A stretch of DNA of 64,000 bases from positions 248,001 to 312,000 of the forward strand of contig NZ_FXDJ01000009.1 in assembly GCF_900178525.1 (NCBI RefSeq), given 5' to 3'. The DNA is from Massilibacteroides vaginae. Lineage in GTDB: Bacteria; Bacteroidota; Bacteroidia; Bacteroidales; Tannerellaceae. A model generated the notes under the pieces. That model had not been told where the DNA came from. It ran no database searches and saw only the letters and a list, made by a program, of their open reading frames with translations. The number at the start of each line of letters is the position of its first letter. Position 1 is the stretch's first letter. Positions 25,431-34,282 of this stretch are shown piece after piece. The translations under genes were made by a program, and so were the position numbers.

Positions 25431-26492
25431 TTACATTTCAACCGGAATATTATTAATTACCCAACCATTAATAATGATGGTAGCTCTTATCCAGGCATTT
25501 TCAGGAAGTGTGCCCGGAGATTCATCTATAAAAAGTGAAATCACGTATTCATCTTGACGATCAAGATATTCCTGCAACCCCCAGCTTTTATGGCTTTCCA
25601 TTCCTGTCAGAGAAAAAAACCAAGGCAGGTTTACGCTTACAATTTCCGTGCCGTTATCTTTTGTGGTTATTTGTAAACGAGGATTGTCGGTATCTACCGC
25701 ATGAACCAATAAACGAGAAGTGTTTAGTTCAACGACAGCTGCCTTTTGCAGTTCGTCCGGATGAAGCGCCTCAGCGGTTTGAGGCACAATGTTTGCCGCA
25801 TAATAAGGACGATACGTAATAGCTTCGTCGCTTAACAGACTGTAATCATAATTTACATGGCCGTTACCTACACGATCAACAATACTAACTGTATAATTAT
25901 TTATATCTAACTCACTGCTTCCGCTATAAGGAAGAAGTAGCACTCTGATCTTTTTGTTTATTTTTTTCAACGGAACAACGACATTTTGTGTGGTATTGAG
26001 GTTGTTTATTTCAACATCTGTCATACCTACAAGTAAGTTATTTAACTCATGCTGTTGTGTTCCGGCTGTTCTTTTTAAATAATAGGTAAGGTCGGTCAGG
26101 ACAGACGCTCCTACGGTCATGTCCGGTATTTTAAAATCAGCCTCATCAGCTTTCAGGTGATCACTTTTAGCCCAGGCTACAAATTTATATTTGCCGGCTT
26201 TCAGCTCACTTGTTCTTACGGCATAATCATTCGTGATCTGTATGTTTCCACTTACTTCTTTCATAATAAGCGTACCGCTGCTATCAAAGATATAAAGAGC
26301 CACATAATTCGTCTGACCACTAAGTGCGTTAGCTGACAACATGTTATAGCTGTAATCAAATCTTATATTAACTTCGCCGCAATCATTTCTGTTATCATCG
26401 ATGCATGACGAGAACGCAAGTGCGATAAGCAGGACGAACATAGCGCGCAGATATATCTTTTCTTTATTACGGTTCATCATAACTGATCCCAT
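25431..26492 (-). CDS. FimB/Mfa2 family fimbrial anchor subunit
   Basis: A 353-residue lipoprotein (lipobox ALAFSSC, Cys about 30) typical of FimB/Mfa2 anchors, which hold the fimbria to the outer membrane and end polymerisation. Family signs are ECGEVNIRFDY-like DCGEVNIRFDYSYNM after the lipobox, VALYIFDSSGTLI, AGKYKFVAWAK and a C-terminal ATIIINGWVINNIPVEM. It starts with ATG at 26492, 222 bp downstream of the major subunit gene, after a stable hairpin that may reduce transcription. Confidence 0.88.
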   Translation of the reverse strand: MGSVMMNRNKEKIYLRAMFVLLIALAFSSCIDDNRNDCGEVNIRFDYSYNMLSANALSGQTNYVALYIFDSSGTLIMKEVSGNIQITNDYAVRTSELKAGKYKFVAWAKSDHLKADEADFKIPDMTVGASVLTDLTYYLKRTAGTQQHELNNLLVGMTDVEINNLNTTQNVVVPLKKINKKIRVLLLPYSGSSELDINNYTVSIVDRVGNGHVNYDYSLLSDEAITYRPYYAANIVPQTAEALHPDELQKAAVVELNTSRLLVHAVDTDNPRLQITTKDNGTEIVSVNLPWFFSLTGMESHKSWGLQEYLDRQDEYVISLFIDESPGTLPENAWIRATIIINGWVINNIPVEM

Positions 26493-26668
26493 TAATTCGT
26501 TATTCTAATTTATTTATAATTATGCTTTTTATTAAGCATTGTATTAAAATCAAGCTCTGTAAGCAACCCTCATTGGGTTGAAAATTTCTTAACAGATAAG
26601 CAACCTGTCATTTTATCAATCAGAAACACGTTCTAACTATTTTGATTATAGAGAATTATATCAAGAAA

Positions 26669-26691
26669 CGTGGGGGATATCTACCCCCACG
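26669..26691 (-). terminator. Hairpin between major subunit and anchor genes (partial terminator)
   Basis: CGTGGGGG-ATATCTA-CCCCCACG is a perfect 8-bp GC-rich stem followed on the minus strand by TTTCTTG. It lies 23 bp after the stop of the major fimbrin gene. As a leaky terminator it would allow much more major subunit than anchor and tip, matching the need of the fimbria. The U-run is short, so this is a moderate call. Confidence 0.6.
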
Positions 26692-26713
26692 CCCTAAAAA
26701 TCAGTATAATTGA

Positions 26714-28180
26714 TTAGAAATCTACTCCTATAGCATTTAATACCCAAGGATTGATTGTTACCGTTACATTAATGTAAGCCTCTTCTTCATCAATAGGAGG
26801 ATTAGTAGGATCTGTTGGATCTAATGGATCTGTTGGCTTAGTTGGATCCGGATCAACAGGATTAACACTACCACCAGGTACGTCATCACCTATCTTAGAG
26901 ATTGAATTCAGCGTAAGTTCATAAACAGAGTTTCTGAATACACTGTAATAATTTTTACCTCCTAAGCGGTGGTTGGCATTTATATCCTTAATAAAATGAG
27001 TATAATACATTATACCATCTTCATATACCTGAATACCAAGCGCTCTTAGTTTAGGATAATCTACCGGTGTAACAGTAGCTGGTACGTTAGCATTACTTGC
27101 AAAAGTTGGTAACGCCTTAATAACTGAATAATCGGTAGTCACAGTGTTCAAAAATTTGTAGAAGGTAGGAGCATTTGCAGTTCCTTTCTTTGCCTGAACT
27201 TTGTAAATCAACCCTGTTGTTTCTCCCTTTCCTGCAGTAAGTTCTCCATTTGTTAAAACAGAATACGCCGGACGGTTTTCTGTTGTGTAAACAGCTGCAG
27301 TCCCAAAGTTTGTTGCTTTATTATCGGTTATTTCTGTGATTGCTCCAGCCACCTTAGTCAAGGTCGTATAATCACCAATATGGTGCCAATATTGAGAAGA
27401 AGCATTAAATCCGTTAGCATAAGATGGTGTAGACAAAATTTGGAAAGAACCATCAATTTCCCATTTTTGCACCAGGTTAAAATCTTTATTTACATTCAGA
27501 ACCGCAAAACCTAGCACGTCAACTCCATCAACAATCGGGCTACTAGTAGCATCAGCTGCAAGTCCTGTAACTGTAGGAGCATTCGGTTTATATACAATTT
27601 TACTTGCTACACGATCCACCTTTACGGCAACGTTAAGTGCATTTGCAGCTGTATTATGGGTTGGCAAAATTGTTGCCTGAACACCTCCTGCAGGTACGCC
27701 GGCAGTTGAAGTTCCATTGAATTCATTTACCATCAAGAATGAACCGTTCTTATAGCCACTTGTCGCCTCTGTAGCGGCTGCCACATTGATTACTTTTGTA
27801 ATAATATTACCCGTCAAGTCCGCTGTTGATCCTGGGTAATTAACAAGTGCATAAACATAATGAGAACCCGGAGAAACCTGAGCAGCAACAGTTCTAAGTG
27901 TAGGAGCAGCTGCCGGATCTATGCTTACCTGTACTGCTTCTTTAATGGCACCAAGCTCTGTAGTCAACACAATTGTAACACTGGAAATATTACTCTCCGC
28001 AGCAATACCTGGATCTGTGGTCTCCCCAGTTCCATTCGTCTTTGTTTGCGGAGCACTAATATCAAGACTGATATATCCTTTCAATGATCCGTCGGGCCCG
28101 TTCTCTATAGGCTGATCATCACTACAAGCTGTAAGTGCAAGTGCAGCAAAGCCTGCCAAAAATAAACTTTTGATTTTCAT
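26714..28180 (-). CDS. Mfa1 family major fimbrial subunit
   Basis: A 488-residue lipoprotein (lipobox ALALTACSDD). The N-terminal half resembles the FimA/Mfa1 beta-sandwich with VSSVTIVLT-like strands and VKVDRVASKIVYK. The C-terminal half has GIQVYEDGIMYYTHFI, RLGGKNYYSVFRNSVYEL and the final strand INVTVTINPWVLNAIGVDF, which in Mfa1-type fimbriae becomes the donor strand. Before it is a Pro-Asp-Thr-rich spacer (DPTKPTDPLDPTDPTNPP). Subunits are transported as lipoproteins, cleaved by the Rgp-type or similar protease and polymerised at the surface (known for the family). Confidence 0.92.
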   Translation of the reverse strand: MKIKSLFLAGFAALALTACSDDQPIENGPDGSLKGYISLDISAPQTKTNGTGETTDPGIAAESNISSVTIVLTTELGAIKEAVQVSIDPAAAPTLRTVAAQVSPGSHYVYALVNYPGSTADLTGNIITKVINVAAATEATSGYKNGSFLMVNEFNGTSTAGVPAGGVQATILPTHNTAANALNVAVKVDRVASKIVYKPNAPTVTGLAADATSSPIVDGVDVLGFAVLNVNKDFNLVQKWEIDGSFQILSTPSYANGFNASSQYWHHIGDYTTLTKVAGAITEITDNKATNFGTAAVYTTENRPAYSVLTNGELTAGKGETTGLIYKVQAKKGTANAPTFYKFLNTVTTDYSVIKALPTFASNANVPATVTPVDYPKLRALGIQVYEDGIMYYTHFIKDINANHRLGGKNYYSVFRNSVYELTLNSISKIGDDVPGGSVNPVDPDPTKPTDPLDPTDPTNPPIDEEEAYINVTVTINPWVLNAIGVDF

Positions 28181-28273
28181 AACTTTAAAAATAAATTGGT
28201 TTGTAAATAATCTTAATAATCCTCTTTTTATAATTCGAATTTAATCTGATAGTTTTTTTTCTATGTTAAACAG

Positions 28274-29167
28274 TCATTCTTCTATTTGATATAATATTTT
28301 ATATTCAGTTCTTCTTAAAATAGGGAAATAACTTGTTTTTAAGGTTTCGTATGTCTTCCCTTTACCCAGCCGCATCAGAGCCTGTTCACGTTCGTCAAAC
28401 GAAGGAATCGTTCTAATGATGTTCAATATTTCATCTTTTTCAGAAAGGTTGCTTTCTTCCACTTTATCGGTTAACCCTTCCCAATCTTCTGCTACATTTT
28501 TGATGTATATATGCGTTGGGGCGAGATTTAACTTGTAGTAATTATTTATGTATTCAGACAATGCCTGAGCACGTTCACGCGAGAGTCGGTCGTTAATTGC
28601 ATACGGACCGTCGGGCGAGGCATAGCCGGTGATCTCCAGTCCGGTGATTTTAGCATCCGGGTTTTTATTGACCTCGCTGATCAACTCGCCGATTTGAATC
28701 AACTCTTTACGATTAACTCCGAAATCTATATTAATAATCGATTTTCCGATTGGAAAGTCAATATACGCCGTGCCCTCCTTATGGAATACTTCTTTAGCAA
28801 CAGGTTCCGGTTCCGGTTCGGGCAAAGGCTCAGGCTCAGGTTCAGGAATAGGGTCTGGTTCGGGAACAATTAGTTGAGCCAATTTCAGCTCCTGTTCGTA
28901 GGTGTTTGCACCACAGCTCCAAACGATCTGTTTCGCATATAAATAAGCACCATTCATCCAATCGTCGTAGCTAAAATCAGAATCAAACGCGATCAAATTA
29001 CTTCCCGGCTCGCCTACTGTATAGATCTGCGAAGGAAGTGCCCCGTGCTTTTTATTGTTTCCCTTCAAAGCAAGCTGTCTTTTAATACTATGCTTCCGCA
29101 AGGATCCATTAATCAGTACTGAATCGAAATTGACAATACGATCATCTTTTTTACAAAAAAAAATCAA
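28274..29167 (-). pseudogene. N-terminally truncated DUF3868/OmpA-type fimbrial-cluster protein
   Basis: The C-terminal 150 residues are an OmpA-like peptidoglycan-binding domain (IDFPIGKSIINIDFGVNRKE and ITGYASPDGPYAINDRLSRERAQAL). A Pro-Glu repeat spacer (PEPDPIPEPEPEPLPEPEPEP) precedes it. The N-terminal 100 residues (NGSLRKHSIKRQLALKG and DDWMNGAYLYAKQ) match the second half of the DUF3868 domain usual in this fimbrial locus. The signal peptide and first part of the domain are missing. The frame has a TAA just upstream of 29167 and no ATG or GTG at the front. The gene is probably broken at its 5' end, and the DUF3575 gene often found before it is also absent. Confidence 0.75.
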
Positions 29168-29397
29168 TTAGGACCAAAGCGGTTAATTAAGAGCGAATTA
29201 GGCAGTGTGAAATTATTATTGGTAATGATTTAGTAATGGTGCTTACTGCATTCATTTATATTCAAATTCCTTGTAACTCAATTACAAAAGTACAAAAAAT
29301 AAAGCAATGAATCACTGGAAAAGCAATTACTTGGTACAGCATGCTTCAGTGATAATTATCAGATAATTCAACGGGTTATGATTGGTCAAATAATTTA
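29168..29397 (-). promoter_or_regulatory. Promoter region in front of the fimbrial operon
   Basis: About 230 bp. On the minus strand TACTTTTG (29285-29292) matches the -7 consensus. If active it would transcribe the truncated OmpA-like gene and the fimbrin genes behind it. No lost N-terminal coding sequence is visible in the other frames, so the missing part was deleted rather than frameshifted. Confidence 0.4.
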
Positions 29398-29982
29398 TTA
29401 GCTGTCATAATCTATATCCAAATTATGTCTGTATAAAAGACCTACAAGGTTAAGTGCCGAAAACTTCGCTTTTTTCATCTTGTTAACGTCTGGGTCTATA
29501 GCAAAATTTACTGCTGTCCTGAAATCTGTTTTTTCTAGAATAGAATTAGAGAATATAGCAGAGGAAAGGTCACATCCTAAAAATTCAGAGGCCGTCAGAT
29601 CAGCCTCACCAAATTCAACGTCTTTTAATGTACAGTTCTTGAAAGTAGTTTTTCGAAGCTTTGTTCCAAAAAAATTACTGTAGTCTAAATGACATTCCGT
29701 AAACGAAAACGAAAACGCAAACTTGCTACATCTTGCAAAGTCTACCCCCAGCATTTTGCACCCAATAAATACAGCATTCCTGAATCCGGTTCCGTCAACG
29801 TCCACCATTGAAAAGTTACATTGTTTAAAAGTGCAATCTTCAAAATTATTGTCCTTTAGATCACTCTTGTTAAAATCACAACTGACAAATTCACACTTTA
29901 TGAATTCTCTGTTTCTCAGTTTCTTTTCAGAGTAATTTATACCGGAAAATATTTTGTCTTGATGAATTACGGTTTCTTCCAT
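29398..29982 (-). CDS. Pentapeptide-repeat protein (Qnr/McbG-like)
   Basis: About 194 residues made almost wholly of pentapeptide repeats of the A(D/N)Lxx type (CEFVSCDFNKSDLKDNNFED, then CTFKQCNFSMVD), forming a right-handed quadrilateral beta helix. The C-terminal tail FAIDPDVNKMKKAKFS with LVGLLYRHNLDI is common in Qnr-like proteins of Bacteroidota. Qnr proteins mimic DNA and protect gyrase from quinolones. Resistance here is inference only. The ATG at 29982 is preferred to the TTG at 30006. It is downstream of the TetR gene on the same strand, with a 135-bp gap. Confidence 0.85.
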   Translation of the reverse strand: MEETVIHQDKIFSGINYSEKKLRNREFIKCEFVSCDFNKSDLKDNNFEDCTFKQCNFSMVDVDGTGFRNAVFIGCKMLGVDFARCSKFAFSFSFTECHLDYSNFFGTKLRKTTFKNCTLKDVEFGEADLTASEFLGCDLSSAIFSNSILEKTDFRTAVNFAIDPDVNKMKKAKFSALNLVGLLYRHNLDIDYDS

Positions 29983-30117
29983 TTTATATATTTTATATCC
30001 AAACAAGTTTAATTTTAAATATCAACAGTTTTAAGTAAGCACTTGAGAATCATTTTATTTGTTTTGTGATTCAATATATTATCCATTAATTGGTGTTAAT
30101 ACCTAATAAAGAATCGG

Positions 30118-30672
30118 TTACTTTAATTGCTGTAAAAAATTTAAAACCTTGGGTTTATCTTTTTCAGTAAGGTGTATACTACCCATATTTTCTGAGTACC
30201 AGATAGCATCTGCCACCAGAAAAACAATAGTACTATGTATGCTCAACTCCTCTCCATCGGTTGGCAAAATGTGAAGATTGTACCAATCTTCCCATTGTAG
30301 GCGATACTTGGAGTTAATCATGATTGCTTGGAGAATGATTCGCATTGTTTTAGCGTATTTTTCATCATTTTTCTTTTCTAAGATAAATTTCAGATAAGCA
30401 AAAGCACCATCCTTATCGACATTTTGATCTCTGTATTTTTTTACTTTATCCGTAAGGTTAATCAGGCTTTGATTTACTAGCTCATCCAGTAATTCTTCCT
30501 TATTCCTAAAATGATGGATAATCCCTCCTTTACTCAAACCTGTCCAATCAGCAATAGATTGAAAAGTTACGTGGTGCCAGTCTGATTCTGATCCAATGTG
30601 AATAGCCGCGTCGATAATCAACTGCTTACTTAATTCCGGTTCCTTTTTTCGGGTATATGAGCTATTTTCCAA
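30118..30672 (-). CDS. TetR family transcriptional regulator
   Basis: A 184-residue regulator with the TetR N-terminal helix-turn-helix (FQSIADWTGLSKGGIIHHF, residues about 33-52) and a helical ligand domain. No ATG is available near the front; TTG at 30672 is the best start because TAA lies four codons upstream. The promoter has an operator-like palindrome right beside the -7 box, consistent with autoregulation. The neighbouring pentapeptide-repeat gene is a plausible target. Confidence 0.88.
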   Translation of the reverse strand: MENSSYTRKKEPELSKQLIIDAAIHIGSESDWHHVTFQSIADWTGLSKGGIIHHFRNKEELLDELVNQSLINLTDKVKKYRDQNVDKDGAFAYLKFILEKKNDEKYAKTMRIILQAIMINSKYRLQWEDWYNLHILPTDGEELSIHSTIVFLVADAIWYSENMGSIHLTEKDKPKVLNFLQQLK

Positions 30673-30707
30673 ATTATATCTTTATAGTTTATAACAAGCA
30701 ACATTTG

Positions 30708-30728
30708 CAAAGATACCGAACGTTTGGT
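30708..30728 (-). promoter_or_regulatory. -7 box and operator of the TetR gene
   Basis: The minus strand reads TATCTTTG (30708-30715), a perfect -7 box. Overlapping it by one base is ACCGAACGTTTGGT (30715-30728), which is palindromic at 12 of 14 positions. This is the common layout of a self-repressing TetR gene. Confidence 0.5.
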
Positions 30729-30856
30729 TTGTTTTGACATCGAATCATTAATTATTTTAAATACTTTTTCATTAACAGTTATGTCCTTTAATAAGACATG
30801 TCCTCATGGTGTTTTTCTGATTAAAACATAAAAATATTGCTACTAGAAATGGATAA

Positions 30857-30890
30857 AAATTTCCCAAGTTGGTTAGTACTTGGGAAATTT
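30857..30890. terminator. Long hairpin upstream of the first rteC gene
   Basis: AAATTTCCCAAGT (30857-30869) pairs perfectly with ACTTGGGAAATTT (30878-30890), then TTCTCGTTT. The 13-bp stem could end a transcript entering from the left, or form a leader structure for rteC at 30948. Confidence 0.6.
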
Positions 30891-30947
30891 TCTCGTTTAT
30901 AATAACAAATTTTGTAAAATATGGAAGAGACTATCTAATTTCTAAAT

Positions 30948-31802
30948 ATGTCACTTATGAGAATATCCCTGCCAAATATTATTGCTGAAATAAACAGTAA
31001 AGAGAGTAGATTATCCTCAGAGTTATCTCTGATTGTAGAAGAAGCCTACCAAATGACGATTTTTTTGCAAGATTTACTTCTCTCTGTGAAAGATTATGTA
31101 ATCTCAAACGGATTTAAAAACAACGAAGAAGAAATTGATTTCTTCCGAAACATCAAACCATATATTTTAGGAAAATTAATCTACTACAATAAGCTGTTTA
31201 GAATAGAAACCGTTTGTCCAGTCAATGAAGGTGAGATCTATCATAAGTACTTTTCTAAGCATCTTGAAAAATTGAAGATAGATTACAGTGAGCACATCTG
31301 TAATTCTGATTTTTATAGATACTATCGTTCAGGCAGGGTTGACAGAGATGATTTATACTTCAGGTTAGGTAATGTTAATTGTTATGATGGATTAAATAGT
31401 ATTGCTTTTGAAATCGATTTACAATTCTCAACTTACTATGACTACAAAATTGCCAAAATCATTTCAAATGATTTGCTATATTCTTATTTAATAAATAAGA
31501 TAGCCCCTGATGATAATACAGGTATAAAACTGGATCATATAGATTCTATAAAAGAATTAACATGGACAAACTCAAAAAATGCACTTATTGAACTAATTTA
31601 TGCAATACATGCGTCAGGAACAATTTGTCATGGCAAAATTGGGATTAGAAAGCTCGGCTTGATCTGTCAGATACTTTTTAAAATTCCTCTTAACGATGTA
31701 CATCATGCATTTCATAGAATGAAAACTAGGAGTGGTTCGCGAACTACATTTTTAGATCAGCTTAAAATATCTCTTGAAGAATATATGGATAAAGATCTAT
31801 AG
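30948..31802 (+). CDS. rteC: RteC family regulator of conjugative element excision, copy 1
   Basis: A 284-residue protein of the RteC family. In CTnDOT, RteC is a winged-helix-like activator that switches on the excision genes. Seen here are the family motifs FFRNIKPYILGKLIYYNKLF, FYRYYRSGRVDRDDLYF, TYYDYKIAKIISNDLL and the C-terminal LTWTNSKNALIELIYAIHA with HAFHRMKTRSGSRTTFLD. It is followed by the two excisionase-like genes on the same strand, its expected targets. A second RteC paralogue lies at 46828-47655. Confidence 0.92.
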   Translation: MSLMRISLPNIIAEINSKESRLSSELSLIVEEAYQMTIFLQDLLLSVKDYVISNGFKNNEEEIDFFRNIKPYILGKLIYYNKLFRIETVCPVNEGEIYHKYFSKHLEKLKIDYSEHICNSDFYRYYRSGRVDRDDLYFRLGNVNCYDGLNSIAFEIDLQFSTYYDYKIAKIISNDLLYSYLINKIAPDDNTGIKLDHIDSIKELTWTNSKNALIELIYAIHASGTICHGKIGIRKLGLICQILFKIPLNDVHHAFHRMKTRSGSRTTFLDQLKISLEEYMDKDL

Positions 31803-31864
31803 TTACTTCGATACACCAATCTTAAAAGCAGTACCCTAAACGTACTGCTTTTTTCTTTACCCAT

Positions 31865-31882
31865 ATTTGCCAATTGGCAAAT
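31865..31882. promoter_or_regulatory. 18-bp perfect palindrome ATTTGCCAATTGGCAAAT
   Basis: A perfect palindrome between rteC and the helix-turn-helix genes. Its core CCAATTGGCA recurs at 31978-31987, about 110 bp further on and 66 bp before the ATG at 32053. Repeated sites in this position are good candidates for binding by RteC or by one of the helix-turn-helix proteins. Confidence 0.5.
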
Positions 31883-32052
31883 GTTCACAAACCGTTATTG
31901 CTGATGCTTTCATGTATTCTTAATGCCTAACAACTAGGTGTTTATATGATTCAAGAAAATTTAAAAAAAACTCCAAACCAATTGGCAGAGCTTGGCAGAC
32001 AATACCAGCCAGACAATCCAACTTTGTATCGTAATTAATAAATACGTGTACA

Positions 32053-32400
32053 ATGAAAATTATAACAATCGAAGAAGAAGCGTGGAAACAGCTCAATGAG
32101 CGGTTAAAGGCAATTAATGATTTTATCCTGAAATCAGAAGATACCAGCTATGATAGCCTCTGGCTGAACAACCATGAAGTATGTCAGTATCTCCATATTA
32201 GTGAAAAAACACTTTGGCGAATACGTACAAAAGGAGAAATAGCTTATTCCAAAATGTATGGACAGTATTTCTATACCATTGGAGCTATAAAAGATATGCT
32301 TAATGCCAATGCCGTACAGACCAGCGATGAATATGTACAGGAGCTTATGGCTAAAGGCAAGAGTTACATTGAGAAAGGTAGAAAACTAAAGAATTCTTAA
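32053..32400 (+). CDS. Excisionase-like helix-turn-helix protein 1
   Basis: A 115-residue protein with an N-terminal helical segment and a MerR/Xis-type winged helix-turn-helix in the middle (LNNHEVCQYLHISEKTLWRI, residues about 43-62), then GEIAYSKMYGQYFYT and a charged C-terminal helix. In Bacteroidota conjugative elements such pairs of small proteins follow the integrase and act as excision or regulatory factors. It is first in a five-gene operon running to 37239. Confidence 0.82.
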   Translation: MKIITIEEEAWKQLNERLKAINDFILKSEDTSYDSLWLNNHEVCQYLHISEKTLWRIRTKGEIAYSKMYGQYFYTIGAIKDMLNANAVQTSDEYVQELMAKGKSYIEKGRKLKNS

Positions 32401-32411
32401 AGGACTACATT

Positions 32412-32720
32412 ATGAATATAGATAGAATAGAATTTATATCGTGGATGGAACGCATTATGGATCGTTTCGATATGCTAAAAGATAGCTTAACAGATATTGA
32501 AAAAAAGAAAAACACCATAGATGGTGAAGTATTATTAGATAATCAGGATTTACTTCAGATGCTTAAAATCAGTAGTCGTTCTTTACAACGTTATCGTTCT
32601 TCTGGCAAGTTACCATACTATACAATCAGCGGTAAATTATATTACAAATTAACTGACGTACATCAGTTTGTAAGAGAAAGCTTCAATACTCCATTGCACC
32701 GTACTAAAGACAGCAAGTGA
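32412..32720 (+). CDS. Excisionase-like helix-turn-helix protein 2
   Basis: A 102-residue paralogue of the preceding gene, 11 bp downstream. Its helix-turn-helix DNQDLLQMLKISSRSLQRYR (about 43-62) and the wing GKLPYYTISGKLYYK align with the first protein. The tail is shorter. Probably works with the first protein in element excision control. Confidence 0.82.
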   Translation: MNIDRIEFISWMERIMDRFDMLKDSLTDIEKKKNTIDGEVLLDNQDLLQMLKISSRSLQRYRSSGKLPYYTISGKLYYKLTDVHQFVRESFNTPLHRTKDSK

Positions 32721-32808
32721 CAAATAATGCCCCTAAAGGACGCTTTGGTCATACCTTTTTGTGTATAGGTTATTTTCGAAAAGATAACAGTTTTAAAACA
32801 ATAAAATT

Positions 32809-34263
32809 ATGAGTGAAGAAACAATAGATAGTCCGCAATTACCGGATCAATTATCGGAAACACTTTTGGTATTGGACAAAGAAAAAAACAGGATTCAGGT
32901 TGTCAAAGGAATTGATAAAGACGGCAATCTCAAAACTGTAGAGCCAAATGAGAAAAACCAAAATCAGTTTATGCGTGTGGATAAACACGGAGATATGTTT
33001 TCTAACTTCTTTTCCAATTTTTTCCGTCAACTGAAGAATCCTACCCATTTTAAATTTTTTAAAGTACCAGCTGATGAAGCAATTGATACGGCAAAAAAAA
33101 TGCAGCAACAGATTGATACACCTACTAAAGAAGGGGAATCAGTAATGGCAAAGCATGAGGTAAAAGAACCAGAGTTAAAACAAGAAAATCATAAAAATAT
33201 GGAAACAACACAAAAAACTCCGGAAACAGGCGAATACCGTTTCAAGCCGGAACAGATTGATTGGGAAATGATGAACAATCTTGGATTGAGCAAAGAATAT
33301 CTGGAAAAGAGAAACTTGCTTGATCCTCTTTTAAAAGGATATAAAACCAATGAATTGGTAACAGTTACGCTAAACCTCGGAACTGCTGTTTCCCGTCCTG
33401 AAGGCAGGTTGTCTTTACAGCCCGGCGAAGATGGCAAAGCTGTTATGCTTATCCATAGCGTAAGAAAAGAACCTCAATTAAACTTCCCTTTCTTTGGGCA
33501 TGAATTCAGCAAAGAGGATAAAGAGAATCTGATTAAAACAGGCAATATGGGGCGAACTGTTGATCTTAAAAACCCTAAAACAGGTGAAACAATACCTTCC
33601 ATTATAAGTGTAGATAGACTAACCAATGAGCTTATTGCTCTGCGGACAGATAAGATTAAAGTACCTGATGAACTAAAAGGCGTACAATTGAATGAGCAGC
33701 AGAAACAAACTCTTATGGAGGGTAAGCCACTATTGATTGAGGGAATGATCTCAAAAAAAGGTACTTCATTCGATGCTACAGTTCAATTCAATGCCGACAA
33801 ACGTTATGTAGAGTTTTTATTTGATAGAACCACCAACAATAAGCAGACACAAAATCAGCAGCAAACACAATTACAAGGTACTTCTCAGGAAGCTCCGCGA
33901 AATTTCCGAGGAAAAGAACTGGATGACAAACAGTACGAGAAATTCAAAGAAGGTCAAACTGTATATGTAGATGGATTACTGGATAAAAAAGGCCAGAAAT
34001 ATCAGGGTTATATAACTTTTGACAAGGAAACAGGCAAAACAGGCTTTTCGTTTAACAACCCTGATAGGTTGAAAGAAAAAATCCAACCTGTTGAAGCACA
34101 TAAAACTCAGACAGCTGTTAATTCTCAGGGAAAAACTAATGAGGCTACAAAAAATTTAAAAGAGCCTTTAAAGACAGGGCAGAAAAACCCTGACAGTAAG
34201 ACGCAACAAGAGCAACAGGAAAAGCCAAAAGCTCCCGCTAAATCCAAAGGCAAAAAAATGTAA
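32809..34263 (+). CDS. DUF4099/DUF3945 domain protein of conjugative elements
   Basis: A 484-residue protein of unknown activity that is found almost only in Bacteroidota conjugative elements, next to topoisomerase III. After an acidic, low-complexity first 140 residues there is a DUF4099-like segment (FKPEQIDWEMMNNLGLSKEY). It is followed by two DUF3945-like repeats, each with a (L)(E/D)GxxxKKG pattern: LLIEGMISKKGTSFDATVQF and VYVDGLLDKKGQKYQGYITF. The C terminus is Lys/Gln/Pro-rich and probably disordered. The topoisomerase below it ends with a similar MQSKSGKKFDAYIVLD motif, hinting at a shared fold. It lies 19 bp before topB. Confidence 0.82.
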   Translation: MSEETIDSPQLPDQLSETLLVLDKEKNRIQVVKGIDKDGNLKTVEPNEKNQNQFMRVDKHGDMFSNFFSNFFRQLKNPTHFKFFKVPADEAIDTAKKMQQQIDTPTKEGESVMAKHEVKEPELKQENHKNMETTQKTPETGEYRFKPEQIDWEMMNNLGLSKEYLEKRNLLDPLLKGYKTNELVTVTLNLGTAVSRPEGRLSLQPGEDGKAVMLIHSVRKEPQLNFPFFGHEFSKEDKENLIKTGNMGRTVDLKNPKTGETIPSIISVDRLTNELIALRTDKIKVPDELKGVQLNEQQKQTLMEGKPLLIEGMISKKGTSFDATVQFNADKRYVEFLFDRTTNNKQTQNQQQTQLQGTSQEAPRNFRGKELDDKQYEKFKEGQTVYVDGLLDKKGQKYQGYITFDKETGKTGFSFNNPDRLKEKIQPVEAHKTQTAVNSQGKTNEATKNLKEPLKTGQKNPDSKTQQEQQEKPKAPAKSKGKKM

Positions 34264-34282
34264 ATCTCCAAAATAGCAAAAT

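Noticed and set aside
28790-28860. Pro-Glu codon repeat in the OmpA-like gene considered as a minisatellite of interest.
   Set aside because: Pro-rich spacers before OmpA-like domains are common and the repeat is short.
30708-30720. GTATCTTTGC on the minus strand matches the CTnDOT attachment core GTAnnTTTGC.
   Set aside because: The same bases form a -7 promoter box with an adjoining operator palindrome for the TetR gene, so the match is expected by promoter consensus. No second copy or integrase supports an attachment site.
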